Source: Halichoerus grypus | Lineage: Eukaryota > Chordata > Mammalia > Carnivora > Phocidae | Reading direction: 5' to 3' | Length of the DNA: 64,000 bases | Assembly (NCBI RefSeq): GCF_964656455.1 | Contig: NC_135724.1 | Coordinates: 9,539,466 to 9,603,465 of the forward strand | In this document: in pieces, positions 1 through 11,562 of the stretch | Layout of the letters: the number at the start of each line of letters is the position of its first letter | Position numbering within the stretch: position 1 is the stretch's first letter | Notes under the pieces: model-generated | Told to the model about the DNA's origin: nothing | Database searches by the model: none | Seen by the model: the letters and a program-made list of their open reading frames with translations, nothing else | Made by a program: the position numbers and the translations under genes

Positions 1-1324
1 TTAATAAGATTGCATTCAATCTGCTTAGATAATCCATAAATCTGGTGGCAATTTTCAAGTTAATACCTGGCAATACACTTACAATTTTTTTTTTACTTCA
101 GATATGAGTCATTAATATGATTACTCTACCACTGATGAATTATACATTATTTTGGTGATTCAGTCATGTTTAAGTTTAGTGACAAGTGTCAACTTCAGAT
201 GGTGTTGTCCTACATTTTTCTTTGTGTCCACGGTTTCTTAAGAAAAAAACCAGGCCTTATAAAACTATGGCAATTAAAGTCCAACTACTGAAAAAAATTT
301 AAAAAATATGCAGGTAACTTTTCTGAATTTTACGTGTCCAGCTTGTAGTCATTGAGGGAAAATGGGGAATTTATTTATTTTTAGGTTTATTTAGATGTAT
401 AGGCATTACTTTTCCAATATCTGTTATTGAGAATCTGTATATCAATACCTTTTATTATAATTAACTGTTTACTCTTAAAATTCTTATTTCTCTAAAATTT
501 ATACTCTAAAGGCCAGCCTGCAGGACTTCTGTGATTTCAGGCTGACACCCCCTAACTTTTCACCCTTTTTGTACCTACTTTCCTTGACAAATCTTTTGCT
601 TTTGACAAATCTTTTGCTTTTGACATTCCAAAGTACTTTTGCTTTTTTAAGCATGCTATATTTTTTATAATATCGTTGTTGTTCTTACTCATGTTTCCTT
701 CCCAATAGTTAAAAATTTCCTCTATCACCTTAAATTATAGTTCAAATACCACATCTACTCTAATCGCTTCCAGACTAACACATCCCTTCCCCATCCCTTT
801 CTAAAAAAAAATTAATCACACTTCTATTGTTTAGACATACTCTGTGACCATACAGATAATAAAACACCCATCACACTGCATATATTCTTATATCTATATG
901 TCTAATTAACTCCCTGAAGAGATAAAACAATGTTATATATAATAATAATGTAGTTAAGGTATAAAGCATAATAAAGATAGAGAAAATGTCTTATCAATAT
1001 GCATGTACACATTTATATGTACATACCCACGGTTTATCAGTATAATATTCCCTCAGCAATACTAAATCAAACACTCCCAAGAAGTCAGTGAGCATAACAT
1101 CTTTTCTAAACCAAAGTTCTACCTATTGCATTGCAATATTTGCAGGTATAATATGCCACCTTTATAACATGGCTTCTTACACTTAAGAAATGTTACCTCC
1201 CTCAGTATGTGATGGCAACTTTTTCACTGCCAGAAATATACAAGTCAGCAAAGACATACAGAAGGGTACCTTTTGTTTTTGAGTATTCCTGTGTACGTTT
1301 ACAAATTACCATTTTATCTTTTTC
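1..1324. other. AT-rich non-coding stretch, no gene seen
   Basis: No gene, RNA or clear transposon is recognised. The only structure is an 18-bp unit (starts TTGACAAATC, ends TTGCTT) at 584-601 repeated directly at 602-619 with a partial third copy to 625. ORFs here are short and start or stop at random in AT-rich DNA. Confidence 0.7.
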
Positions 1325-1418
1325 CAGTTTCATTGAAATATAATTGACATATAATACATGAAAGTTTAAGGTGCACAACATGATTCGATATACCATACAC
1401 ATTAAGAAATGATCAAGC
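1325..1418 (-). mobile_element. L1M 3'-end fragment
   Basis: The stretch reads like the reverse complement of an old L1 3' end: phrases ATTGAAATATAATTGACATA, GGTGCACAACATGATTCGATA and AAGAAATGATCAAGC occur in the expected order. This is recognition from memory of the mammalian L1M consensus; the subfamily is not assigned. It is a short relic with no coding capacity. Confidence 0.65.
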
Positions 1419-1494
1419 ATGTAAATTGGATATAAAGTTCTTTAAAGAGTTGATCAAAGAGTATGGCTAAACATCTATATATGTAATCTATTAG

Positions 1495-1690
1495 AAGAAC
1501 TTAATTCGGCTATTAAAAAAAAGAAAGAAATGATCTAGTGTACAGCATGGTGACGATAGTAAACAAATACTGTATTATATACTTGAAGTTGCTAGAGAGT
1601 AGATCGTAAATATTATTACCACACACACACAAAATGAAAATAATAGGAAGTGATGGAGGTATTAAATAACCTGACCATAGTAACCATAGT
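1495..1690 (+). mobile_element. L1M fragment (ORF2 end and 3' UTR)
   Basis: Begins with a decayed piece of the L1 ORF2 C-terminus (TTCGGCTATTAAAAAAAAG, the 'S/A-I-K-K' region) and jumps to 3'-UTR sequence (GTACAGCATGGTGACGATAG, TTGCTAGAGAGTAGATC). The missing sequence between them indicates an internal deletion. A short (AC)n run lies at 1620-1630. It sits in the opposite orientation to the L1M scrap at 1325-1418. Confidence 0.6.
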
Positions 1691-1699
1691 ACTTACCAT

Positions 1700-2109
1700 C
1701 ATACTATTTTCCTTATGCTTTTTGGGAGGAATGCACCAGCCCTGCCCATTGAAATGAGAAGCTGATGGAAATATTCGAGTTCATCTTCAATATAAACTTT
1801 TTTTACTTCCTCAAATATATATCTCTTAATTTCAAAATAATAGCTCCATCAGTTTCCTCTGGAAACATTGGAAACACATTCAATGTTTATTGCATGTAAA
1901 TGTCTTGCAAATACTTATCATCCGTAATGGCATTTTTTTTCTCTAACCCAAATGTCCTCAGTTTCTTCTCCTATGTTCTTTTTTTATATAAGGATTTTGA
2001 ATCGTCCCGCATGATGATTATTCTCTGGATGTGGTGTTTAGTCTCTAAGCACCTCTTAAAATGCAGTTTTCTGAACAAACAAAAATAGAACACGAGTTTT
2101 AGTTTGAAT
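1700..2109. other. Unassigned AT-rich stretch
   Basis: No recognisable gene or repeat. A 62-codon ORF at 1900-2088 has no family resemblance and is rejected as a gene. Confidence 0.5.
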
Positions 2110-2550
2110 TGGTCTAGAACTTTTGCTTCTCCACCGACTGTAATCTATCCTCTGCCTTCTGCCACTTCACTAAAAGTGTTTCTGTTTTCATCTTTAGTGT
2201 CCTCATCTAATACAAAAGCTAATGGATTTTTCTCCTGAGCAACAACAATTATGTTACTTCACTTTCCTGAGGCAATGACAAGGTTAGTTACCCTTACATT
2301 TTTACTTCCCTATGATTCTGATAACACTCCCTTGGTCTTCCTGCTGTCAGAATTTCTTTGTGTTTTTCTTCGCATGCTATCTGCATACTCTTATACACTA
2401 TTTCTTAAAGGAAATTCGACCATGTCGATGGTTTCACTTCATATACTGGTCCTAGACTGGTCCTTCAGAGCCCTATTTTCAACTATTTATCAACTATATC
2501 CTACTGATTCTTCAAAGAATGTTAAATCATATATAATTTTCCCCTGAATG
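2110..2550 (+). mobile_element. Ancient L2 LINE fragment, reverse-transcriptase region
   Basis: The + strand can be aligned by eye, with gaps, to the middle of the L2 ORF2 reverse-transcriptase region as I remember it: 'CCACTTCACTAAAAGTGTTT' for the H-S-T-E-T-A segment, 'GCTAATGGATTTTTCTCCTG' for the following A-K-S-N-G-Q-F-S segment, then a region corresponding to L-L-D-L-S-A-A-F-D-T-V-D. The partly open frame 2251-2547 starts M-L-L-H-F where L2 has L-L-D-L. The copy is heavily decayed and non-functional. An unrelated AT-rich sequence giving a chance match remains possible. Confidence 0.45.
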
Positions 2551-3405
2551 ATTGTAATTTATTCCAAACAGAAAATGTGTGCAGGCTGGGGCAGAAAGGA
2601 ATCTGTGCTCTTTTTTACTCAGAAATGGAAAGGTCAAGAGAAGGAAGATTTTCCCCAGATACAGCATGTAAACAAATGTGAATCCCTTTAAATAAAAACT
2701 AGCATAATGTATCCAGGGTGACTATTCGAGATGGGAAACCTGGCAGACTCAAGAAAGAGAAGACCTGTCACTGTAGGAGACTGGGTCTATGGTGGATGTA
2801 TGTTTTGTGGTATAGGAGAGAGAACTATCAACAATGGACTGAATAGCCTTCCAATCCTGGGTGATTTCGGCTTTAGGTATTTCACTTACATAATAGTTCA
2901 CTTGCATGTTTTTTTCTGTGATTTTTTTTAACATTTAAATTGTTAAACCATATTGAAAATTTAAATATAAAAACATCTTCCTTTTTCTAATACCAATTTC
3001 AAAAATTCTATCCTTAACCAACCATTAATAGAAACTTTGTAATGTAATACATTTATATATGTACATATTATAATATATATAGATAGATAATGTGTGTATG
3101 TATTGTACTATATACATTCTGTTTAATTGCTCAAATTTCCATCTGATCATGCAATCAAGGATTTATTTTTATTACCTTCTCCATTATCCTTTACCGAAAT
3201 ACTTAATAAAATGGGAGTTTTATTCAGAATAGAGAAATTGGTCACACTTTGCAATTCTAGCAGGCATTAGCTCCTGGAAGTCTGAACTATCAGACAAGAG
3301 ATTTGATTTGCTATTGTTTCTGCTATTTACTGCTGTTGTCCTTAAGCGTCTAACCCCTTCTAGAACGAACAATGATGCTTAAAACATGGGCTCCCAAATT
3401 TAAAT
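2551..3405. other. Unassigned AT-rich stretch with (TA)n-like microsatellite
   Basis: No gene seen. An AT-rich, partly palindromic segment (TATATATGTACATATTATAA) followed by (GATA)/(TGTA) repeats lies at about 3050-3115. ORFs at 2731-2934 overlap each other on opposite strands and look like chance. Confidence 0.55.
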
Positions 3406-3415
3406 CTCCTCTTTT

Positions 3416-3629
3416 TACTTTTTTTTAAGATTTTATTTATTTATTTATTTATTTGAGAGCAAGAGAGTGAAAGCAAGCAGGGCAGGGTATGGGGAGAGAG
3501 GGACAAGCAGATTCCCCACACCCCCGAGTGTGGAGTCCGATGCAGGGCTCAATCTCAGGACCCCGAGGTGATGACATGAGCTGAAATCAAGAGTTGGACA
3601 CTTAACTGACTGAGCCACCCAGGTGCCCC
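3416..3629 (-). mobile_element. Can-SINE (tRNA-derived)
   Basis: A-rich tail and (TTTA)n at the left, ending at the right with GAGCCACCCAGGTGCCCC, the reverse complement of the SINE head. Imperfect target-site duplications CTCCTCTTTTT (3406-) and CTCCTTCTCTTTTT (3629-). The ORF 3445-3657 merely reads through the element. Confidence 0.93.
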
Positions 3630-3642
3630 TCCTTCTCTTTTT

Positions 3643-5060
3643 GAAGTGTAAGTTCAATCATCTTCTCATAATTTTTCCTAGGCAAACATCAGCTGACAGG
3701 CAGCATTCGATCCAAATTTTCATGGTGAGGAAAAGTGGTAAATTTTGGACTTATCTAAATTAGAAATCCTACTAAAAAAAAGAGCATATAGAAAATATTC
3801 CTGTAAAGTATCAGGAATAATTTAGTATTTTTTCACTTTGAAACTCTTGGGGAAATCTAGTTTATCCATGGCTTTAGAAGCACTGTTAGATTAGATTTAG
3901 GTATATATTTCCCTTCCTACTCATGTCAATAAACTTTGAACAGAATGGGGTCAAGGTGTTGAGATTAGTCCATAGATCACATTGTTAGTGGTAAAGATAA
4001 CTACCAGTTTGGGTTATAAATAGAAGACAGAAAAGACAATAAAAGTAAGTTTGAAAGATACGATTCTGATACATGATCAATTGAACATTTGAATTTAATT
4101 TTGCTCTTTCCTGAAGATCTCAATAAAACGAGAACAATGTGACAAAGAGACATAAATTCATAAAATTGAACTGGATAAGATCTGTATCTCTAACAAGTTC
4201 AAGTTCTGATACTTGTAGAGAGATCCAAGTCAGAAATGTGTTCACCAAACTTTTTTTTCTTTTTTTCCACTCGAAAGTTTACAATGAAAAGAAAACGTTT
4301 GACATGTATTGATTTGGTCAAATTTACTGCATGTCATTGTGCATATGGGCATGCTCTTATATATACACACACACTTTCCCTAGAGCAAGGAACTTTTTAC
4401 CCTTCCAACTAGATAAGATTCTGGCAATTCCCATAGGATTAGAAGCTACTCTTGCAGACAGCAGTGGCATTTACGGTATTGAGACTAAGGAGAGAATGGA
4501 AATCACAATTCAATGCTGTGTGTCAATGCACATAAAAAATTTCCTTCTTCACAACACTAGATCTATGAGATTAAGAATGGAACTAATAGTCCATTTCTTT
4601 TTTAATGGAAATAATAAATATTATTACCCTTGAGAATATAAAACCAAAAGTGTACTTGATATTAAAGTTGATATAGTGGTCATCTTATTTTTATTTCCTT
4701 TTGTTACCAGCCTTAAAATAGGGTATTATACTTATTAATTAATGAAGTAATTGATTAATGTAATTTCATACTAGATATTACTTATACATATTGCACTCTT
4801 TTAGCAGAGAATTATATAGTATGTTGTCATGTAACCTATTGTAATACCCTGATATATTGTATATTACAGATTATAATTATTTTAATTATAGTCATTTCGA
4901 TGTTGACATTTCACATTTTTATATTATATATTTCACCTAATATTATTAACATTCAAGCTCAGGATAGGCAGTAAACATTTGTGGAATGAAGGGAAATGAA
5001 AGTATATAGAATCTAGTTGATATACTCCAGAAGGAAAATAAAAATCTATGAATTTGGATT
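3643..5060. other. Unassigned AT-rich stretch
   Basis: No transposon or gene recognised. A 100-codon ORF (4331-4633) has no domain-like features and no Kozak or splice context that would support it. Confidence 0.55.
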
Positions 5061-5077
5061 TACATTTTCTTTTCTTT

Positions 5078-5287
5078 CTTTTTTTTTTTAAAAGATTTTA
5101 TTTATTTGACAGAGAGAGACACAGCAAGAGAGGGAACACAAGCAGGGGGAGTAAGAGAGGGAGAAGCAGGCCTCTCGCTGAGCAAGGAGCCCGATGCGGG
5201 GCTCGATGTGGGGCTCGATCCCAGGACCCTGGGATCATGACCCGAGCTGAAGGCAGACGCTTAACGACTGAGCCACCCAGGTGCCCC
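5078..5287 (-). mobile_element. Can-SINE with perfect 17-bp target-site duplication
   Basis: Full-length minus-strand SINE: tail AAAAGATTTTATTTATTTGA on the left, head GAGCCACCCAGGTGCCCC on the right. Direct repeats TACATTTTCTTTTCTTT at 5061-5077 and 5288-5304 are identical, so the insertion is fairly recent. The body contains a tandem duplication of GCGGGGCTCGATG / GTGGGGCTCGATC around 5196-5220. The 122-codon ORF 5048-5416 is read-through of this SINE and not a gene. Confidence 0.96.
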
Positions 5288-5557
5288 TACATTTTCTTTT
5301 CTTTTTTACTTACTTCTAGAAAGCAGGTTTGCCCCTTTCATATACAAAACCATGAGCTAGTTTGTGTTTACTTCAGATGTAACCGTATTTTAAAAGACCA
5401 AATAAAAATAATCTAATCAGATATTAGGAATATTTTTGAATTGGAAATTGTTAATATTTGTATTTTTCTGCCAATGCTATTTATAAAATACAATCATAAA
5501 ATATTTTCTGTATTTGAGAATGTAGTAGTCACCTATAGTTTAAAAGTGCTCTGTACA

Positions 5558-5756
5558 GGGGCACCTGGGTGGCTCAGTCATTAAGCGTCTGCCTTTGGCT
5601 CAGGTCATGATCCCAAGGTCCTGGGATCGAGCCCCACATCGGGCTCCCGGCTCAACGGGAAACCTGCTTCTCCCTCTCCCACTCCCCCTGCTTGTGTTCC
5701 CACTCTCGTTGTGTCTCTCTCTGTCAAATAAATAAATAAAATCTTTTTTAAAAAAA
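5558..5756 (+). mobile_element. Can-SINE with 11-bp target-site duplication
   Basis: Head GGGGCACCTGGGTGGCTCAG, tRNA-like B box region GATCGAGCCCC, CT-rich body and AAATAAATAAATAAAATC tail. TGCTCTGTACA flanks at 5547-5557 and 5757-5767. It lies head to head with the minus-strand SINE ending at 5287, about 270 bp away. Confidence 0.96.
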
Positions 5757-5843
5757 TGCTCTGTACATCTCAAGACTTAGGTTCCAGCAAAGTAACATTT
5801 TTTTTTAGTTTCTCTTCATCTTCATTTAAAAGAGCATAAGCCA

Positions 5844-5866
5844 AAAAGTTTAAAAAAGTGAAAAAA
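5844..5866. repeat. A-rich insert between 17-bp direct repeats
   Basis: TAAAAGAGCATAAGCCA occurs at 5827-5843 and again at 5867-5883, with 23 A-rich bases between. The arrangement fits a retrotransposed tail-only insertion with its target-site duplication. A simple tandem duplication with expansion is the alternative. Confidence 0.5.
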
Positions 5867-5883
5867 TAAAAGAGCATAAGCCA

Positions 5884-6364
5884 GAGTTAGACAATTCATT
5901 TCTTTGATCTATCAGTTCAGATCTTGAAGATGGTAGAACATATATTATACGACTAAGCATTCCTTGGCCAGTAACCTATCAGTCACTGACATGACTTGCA
6001 CCTGTAATGCAGGGAATAGAGTCCCTCCTTCCCACATTTACTTAAATGTGGTTTGCCCACCACCATCTCATCTGGCCCCATACAAATAAGGCAGTAGATA
6101 GTATGGAATTCGTAATCAAACATTTAATGTTGATGAGCTGTTGAATAAAGAATCAGCAATGACCCAACCCAAAGACTAATTCTGCTATAAATTCTGTGCT
6201 TTTTAATGAAGACTGGCTGAATATTTCCAAAAGACTCCCAGTCCCCTCTAGAAATGACATATTGTTTAGTAACACTGTCTAGTAAAATAATTCGTTGCCG
6301 AATATAACCATATTTAATGCACCGATGTAAATAAACACTTGGCCAGACATTATCTTCATAGACT
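5884..6364. other. Unassigned stretch
   Basis: No gene or repeat recognised. The 83-codon minus-strand ORF at 6124-6375 has no recognisable family. Confidence 0.5.
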
Positions 6365-6525
6365 GTCATAACCACAAGATGAGTTAGGGAGTTCTATTCC
6401 CTCGTTTTACAAATGAGGATATTTTAACAAAGGCAACGGAAGTAACTTACAAGTGGTGACACAGGATTTAGAAGGTCACTCAATCTGATACCCTGGCTTT
6501 TCTACTATGCTCTTACATTGCCTTC
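6365..6525 (+). mobile_element. MIR (ancient tRNA-derived SINE)
   Basis: Decayed but ordered MIR core: TTTTACAAATGAGGATATT, GGAAGTAACTTACAAGTGGT, GACACAGGATTTAGAAGG, and the 3' part CTACTATGCTCTTACATTGCC. This matches the mammal-wide MIR consensus as I know it. Confidence 0.75.
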
Positions 6526-9500
6526 CCATGGTAACCAATTTCATCCATGAGGAAACACACCACACACATAGACACACATTTAATCCTAAACAGTATACAT
6601 GCAATGTGGCTTCATCAAAGATCGATAAAACAAACAGCAAATAGATTTTCATTGTGTGTTGCAGTTTCTTTTATTGATCTCATGTCTCAAGCTTGATTGG
6701 GTGCCTTTGTTGTTTTAGGGCACCGCCGTTCTCAATCAAGTTGACTAGCAGCCTTTGTTCTTCTCCAGGACTGTAGAAGGCCGAAGCCCTAAACAGTAAA
6801 TTGAGCCTTCTGAGGACATCGGTGAGGTATAAGTAATTAAAAATAAATCACTAATAATCACAAAACTATTTCTAGACAAGTCAGAGAAGAACAGTTTTGT
6901 AACTATTTTACTTTTCCAGGTACTGAGACAGAAGTTGAGGTTCTTCTTTCTTTCATGTGGCCCCTTCAAGCATATATGAGGAAATTCAGAATTCTGATTT
7001 CCAGACAAAGCTCAAACTTGCTTTTATTCCTATGATATCATCTGTATTTCTTTAAATTCGAGGAAACGTGTATTCGAGACTGAAACACACAGTCCAAAAT
7101 ATACCTTCACCACGTTAGAACAATGTTCTCTAAAAATAGCAGGAAGACGGTAGCCATGGGCAGGACTGAGCAATTACTGAGCAGGTGCAACGCAGATGGG
7201 CACACTGATCATTCTGTGGTGCCCAAGCGAGCCTAGCTCACTAAGACTTCAGAGCTCTGAGATATGCTAATTATGACTCAGGTGGGCCAGATCACATTTT
7301 ATGCCGTCCTTTAGACCTAAAATACATATGTCTTGGTATGAGGGATCTATAATAGAGGGTTTATGTTCCATCATATGTTTATTGGCTCTGCCTCACTAAC
7401 CTTGTAGTTATCCAAACCTGGCAGGCTGATGAATGTCTTATTTCTCACTGGTTACATTTAATTCAACTGAATGTGCACATCAGATTTAATCAAGATATTC
7501 TAAATACGTGATGCTTATATAACAGAAAAGAAATTATATAAATCAACTTTTTAAAGCTATTCAAATAGTAGTAACGTGAGTGTGTGTTTCTATTTTTAAA
7601 ACCCTAAGGTTTTCTTAGTAAAAATGGGCAGCCCAAAAAGTAGGAAGTTTCACTCAGTTCAGATTTATCATCTCGAATGATAATGGTTTACTTACTTGTA
7701 GTTTTATGAAGCCTCCTAGGTATTCAAGATGTGCTAGAAAATCTCTCAACAGTAGATCTCAATTCCCTCTTCCTCACTCTCCTACACAAGAACTGTTCTG
7801 AAGGAAAAATTTGTCTTCTTATTTTCTATTGTCAGCAATGCTTACAAGTAAATATTAAGGAGTAAAAACTCAGATCATAATGCAACTGCAAAGGAATTAG
7901 CTCCCAAAGAGTACTTTATCTTAGTTAACCATCCATTAGAGCAATCACTGAAATACCTTATACCGTCCTAGGAGTCTTCGGTCATAAGGGAGAGCATAAA
8001 TATTTCTTAGTACAGGAATGATACACATATAGCACAACTCTAGATGAGACTAAAATATTTATCCCGGGTACCTATCAGAATTACAGGGCATGAATGATTC
8101 CTATATTACTTAACTAAAATTTCAAAAAAAAACCAAAAAACAAAACCCAAAACCTGGCCATTTAAAAGTGCACTATAAAACATTAACAATACCGTCATAC
8201 AGTTTCTCAATAACAACCCCCTCAGTCACACTTTGACATGAGACCCCTGTTCATGGCTGAGGTTTTTCCTCCAAACCCCATTTTCCTACCTCCCAGTTTC
8301 CTTGTGGGAACCTATGCCATTTTCACTATAAAACTAAAAGTGTTTGGAAATACATGCTGCTGTTACAAGGGCAAACACGGATTTGAGATGATAAACAGAA
8401 AAGAATGTGAATTTAATAGAGGGAAATTTTACACTTAATTTCAGCCATATAAACAACAAATAGGTAAATATACAGCACGTTACCACCACCACAGAAGGCT
8501 AATTTTTGTGCTTCCCCAGTTAATGTACCCCCCTTGAAAGGCAAACAGTACTCTATCTGCTAGTATAGAGCAGAATTACTTGTTATTGATCATCCTATTA
8601 ATAAAATAATAGTGAACCTTCTATTCTGTACCAGGCTTCTCCAGCTCAATATTACATTAATGAGATTTATTCATGTGACTGTGTATTTCAGCACTTTATT
8701 TCTCATTTCAGTGCAATATTCAATTATATAAGTATGTACAAATTGTATTCTTTTTAAATTTATTTTCCTTGACTTTTTGTTTAGGCGATGACCTCCAGTA
8801 CCATGCCAAGTAGAAAAAGTGACTGTGATCATCATAGTTTTCCCAACCAAAGGGAACAAAATTATTATTTTAGCATTGGTAATAACTCTTAGCTATTATT
8901 TTGATAGATATTTTATACCAGTTTAATAAAGTTCACTTCCATTTGGTAGTAGATGAAAAATTTTAGTATAAAAAGTGTTGAATATCAGTAAATCCTTTTT
9001 TTGCTTTTACTGACATGATCACAAACCTTTCCCAATATTCTGTTAATTGGTGATTTATATTGAATGGTTTTTCTCTGTAAAAGCAATAGTATGTCCTTGA
9101 GACAAATCTAATTGATCATTATAGATTCATTTTATGTACACTGGATGAATTTTTTTTCCTAAGAACTTTTGGTTTAAAAATTTTAGAAATATGGACCTAT
9201 AGTTTTCTTTTTTCTTTTTTCCTCTTTTTCTCCTAGCTAACTTTACCTGTATTATTTCACTGAATCTGCACAAGTGTCCTCAGAGGAAGATATTGTTCTT
9301 AACTATTTCTTTACTGTAATTTCCTTGGCAGTTCTCCTATCTCTTTACTTATTCTCTGAAAATCTGTTTTCAAGTTTGGAATTTTTTCTTCTTTAAAGTT
9401 TTAGAAAAATTCATCAGTGGTATTAGCTTGACTTAGAGTTCTTTCAAGGGCAAGCAAAAAATTATTAAATCAACTTACACAATATATTAAGCTATTCATG

Positions 9501-9674
9501 TAACACATTTTTCATTTTCGTTGAGTTCAGATCTTCTCCCTTTGGTTTATTTTTCTATTTGTCCCATTTGTCCTCTCATTCCTGTTATTTCTCCTTTAAA
9601 ATAACTTTAAAAAAATTAATCACATATTTTTTATTATTTCATATTTCTCTTTTATTATCACTTTAATTATACAG
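6526..9674. other. Long AT-rich stretch, no gene seen
   Basis: About 3.1 kb where I recognise no gene, RNA or confident transposon. An A-rich run lies at 8124-8155 and CT-rich patches at 9205-9235. ORFs at 6745-7008, 8238-8438 and 8671-8859 are short and lack family resemblance. Old, unrecognised repeats may be present. Confidence 0.5.
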
Positions 9675-10215
9675 GCTGTGGTAGGCAGAATAATGCCCTC
9701 CCTCCAAAATGTTCCCATCCTCAGCCCAAAAACTGTGACTATATACTCTTATATGTCAAAAGAAACTTTAAAAGTGAGGGACCCTGAATGGCTCAGTCAG
9801 TTAAGGATCTGACTCTTGGTTTCGGCTCAGGTCTTGATCTCAGAGTCATGATCTCAGAGTCCTGAGATAGAGCCCCCTGGGGAGCCCTGCCCTGAGTCTG
9901 CCTCGGGCTCTGTGCTCAGCACAGGAGTCTGCTTGGGGTTCTCTCTGTCCCTCTCCTGCTGTCCCTCCCCCAACTCACCTGCATGGTCTCTCTCTCTCTA
10001 AAATAAATTAAAAAAAAATCTTTAAAGTTGTGATTAAGGCACCAGACCTTGAGATAGGAAGATCATCTTGAATTCTTTAGGTGGGCCCGATCTAATCATA
10101 TAAGTTCTTAAAAGCAGTAGAGAGAGGCAGTTAAATGTTTCAGAGGGAAATGACTAGAGAAGTCGACCCATAGTTGCAGGCTGAAAGATGGAGGAAGGCA
10201 GGCATGAACCCCAGG
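9675..10215 (+). mobile_element. MLT1-type (ERVL-MaLR) solo LTR, 3' truncated, split by a SINE
   Basis: Left part (9675-9776) reads GTGGTAGGCAGAATAATG, then ATGTTCCCATCC, and CTGTGACTATATACTCTTAT. After the SINE, the right part (10020-10215) gives TGTGATTAAGGCACCAG, ACCTTGAGATAGGAAGATCA and GGTGGGCCCGATCTAATCA. These are in the order of MLT1D-like LTRs. The 3' third is missing. This is an ancient non-coding remnant of an endogenous retrovirus-like element. Confidence 0.75.
9777..10019 (+). mobile_element. Diverged Can-SINE nested in MLT1 LTR
   Basis: Decayed head (AGGGACCCTGAATGGCTCAG), a repeated CTCAGAGTCATGATCTCAGAGTC segment, CT-rich body and an A-rich tail ending AAAATC. CTTTAAAAGTGA and CTTTAAAGTTGTGA flank it as an imperfect target-site duplication. 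It is older than most SINEs here, judged by mismatches. Confidence 0.88.
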
Positions 10216-10221
10216 TTTAGA

Positions 10222-10558
10222 TTTATACCTAAGTATTTTTTGTTGGGAGTGCTAAGGTAAATGGTATTGGTTTTTAATAAATTCTACTTGTTCATTGTTG
10301 GCATGTAGGAAAGCAATTGACTTTTGCATATTAACCTCATATCTTGCAACATTACTATAATATATTATTAGTTCCAAGAGTTTTTTTGTTGATATCCTAT
10401 ATAGCTAATCATATCATCTGAAAACAAAGACAGTTTTATATCTTCCTCTCCAACCAGCATACTTTTATTTCCATTTCTTGCCTTATTACATTAGCAAGGA
10501 TTTCCAGTACAATGTTTAAAAAGAGTGATGAGAGGGTATCTTAGTGGAAAGCTTTGTT
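10222..10558 (-). mobile_element. L1 ORF2 fragment (reverse-transcriptase region), decayed
   Basis: The + strand reads as antisense L1 ORF2: TTGTTCATTGTTGGCATGTA, TGACTTTTGCATATTAACCT, TCATCTGAAAACAAAGACAG and CAGTACAATGTTTAAAAAGA fall in the expected order. It abuts the truncated MLT1 LTR, so the LTR may have lost its end when this junction formed. No open frame remains. Confidence 0.75.
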
Positions 10559-11321
10559 TACTATTTAGTATTACAGCTACATACTCATGGCTACATATAA
10601 TTCAGTTGCTTTATTTACAATTAAGGAGGACAGAAGGGTAAGCCAAACCATTGCCTTTTGTAATTACTGAAGTATAAATGAAGTTTTAGAAATATTTTGA
10701 GGGCCCTTTATGAAGAAAAATTAATAGAAGAATAACTGAAGTTGGACAGTTTTTTGGTTTAAATCTTTTTAAAATGGTATTACCATGATTATAGATCTTC
10801 ATTATTAATGAGATAATTAAAAAGAGTCAGTTTACCTAAAATCATCACTACTTACATTAATTTGAAAAACTCTGTATATTATACTATCATTAATTTGCCG
10901 GAATTTACTTCATACTATATCTGATATTCCCCTATACTCCTCAGGAGAGAAGTGCGTATTTGATTGCATCATTGTATCTGATAGATATTTCGCTGTAAAA
11001 AGTTCTCAGATAAACTTTAGATGAATGATTCTGAGAGCGTATGTATCTGCATACCCAGTAAGGAATTCTTTACTATTATTTTTGAAATTATAAATAGTGT
11101 TGAAAGAGTAAGAAATTATTAATAAGCCATATCGAACAATCTATTATCCATTGTTGAGTAAAATTATTAGAAATTTCAAAGGGTAAAAGTGGCTTTGATC
11201 ATCTTAATATTGTGAAATGCATGCTATAAAATGTGTACAACATGACAAAATTATGGAACAAGAGTAAAAGCATGAAATATTTATGAAATTGGGGATATTT
11301 GAGATACATAGCACAAGTTTT
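10559..11321. other. Unassigned AT-rich stretch
   Basis: Nothing recognisable on either strand. Confidence 0.5.
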
Positions 11322-11341
11322 AAGAAGATAGAGTAAAAATT

Positions 11342-11542
11342 GGGGCACTTGGGTGGCTCAGGTGGTTAAGCATCTGCTCTAGGCTTCAGTCATGATCCCA
11401 GGGGCCTGAGATCGAGCCTCATGTTGGGCTCTCTGCTCGGTAGAGAGCCTGCTTCTCCCTCTGCCCCTGCTGCTCCCCTGCTTGTGTTCTCTCTCTTGCT
11501 CGCTCTCTCTCAAATAAATAAATAAATAAATAATCTTAAAAA
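11342..11542 (+). mobile_element. Can-SINE with perfect 20-bp target-site duplication
   Basis: Head GGGGCACTTGGGTGGCTCAG and tail CAAATAAATAAATAAATAAA. AAGAAGATAGAGTAAAAATT is present on both sides (11322-11341 and 11543-11562) without a mismatch, the longest perfect duplication in the window. The minus-strand ORF at 11379-11630 is antisense read-through. Confidence 0.96.
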
Positions 11543-11562
11543 AAGAAGATAGAGTAAAAATT

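Noticed and set aside
5048..5416. 122-codon plus ORF
   Set aside because: Most of it is the reverse complement of a Can-SINE, which often leaves one frame open by chance; the same applies to ORFs at 27556, 30455, 37027, 41593 and 59446.
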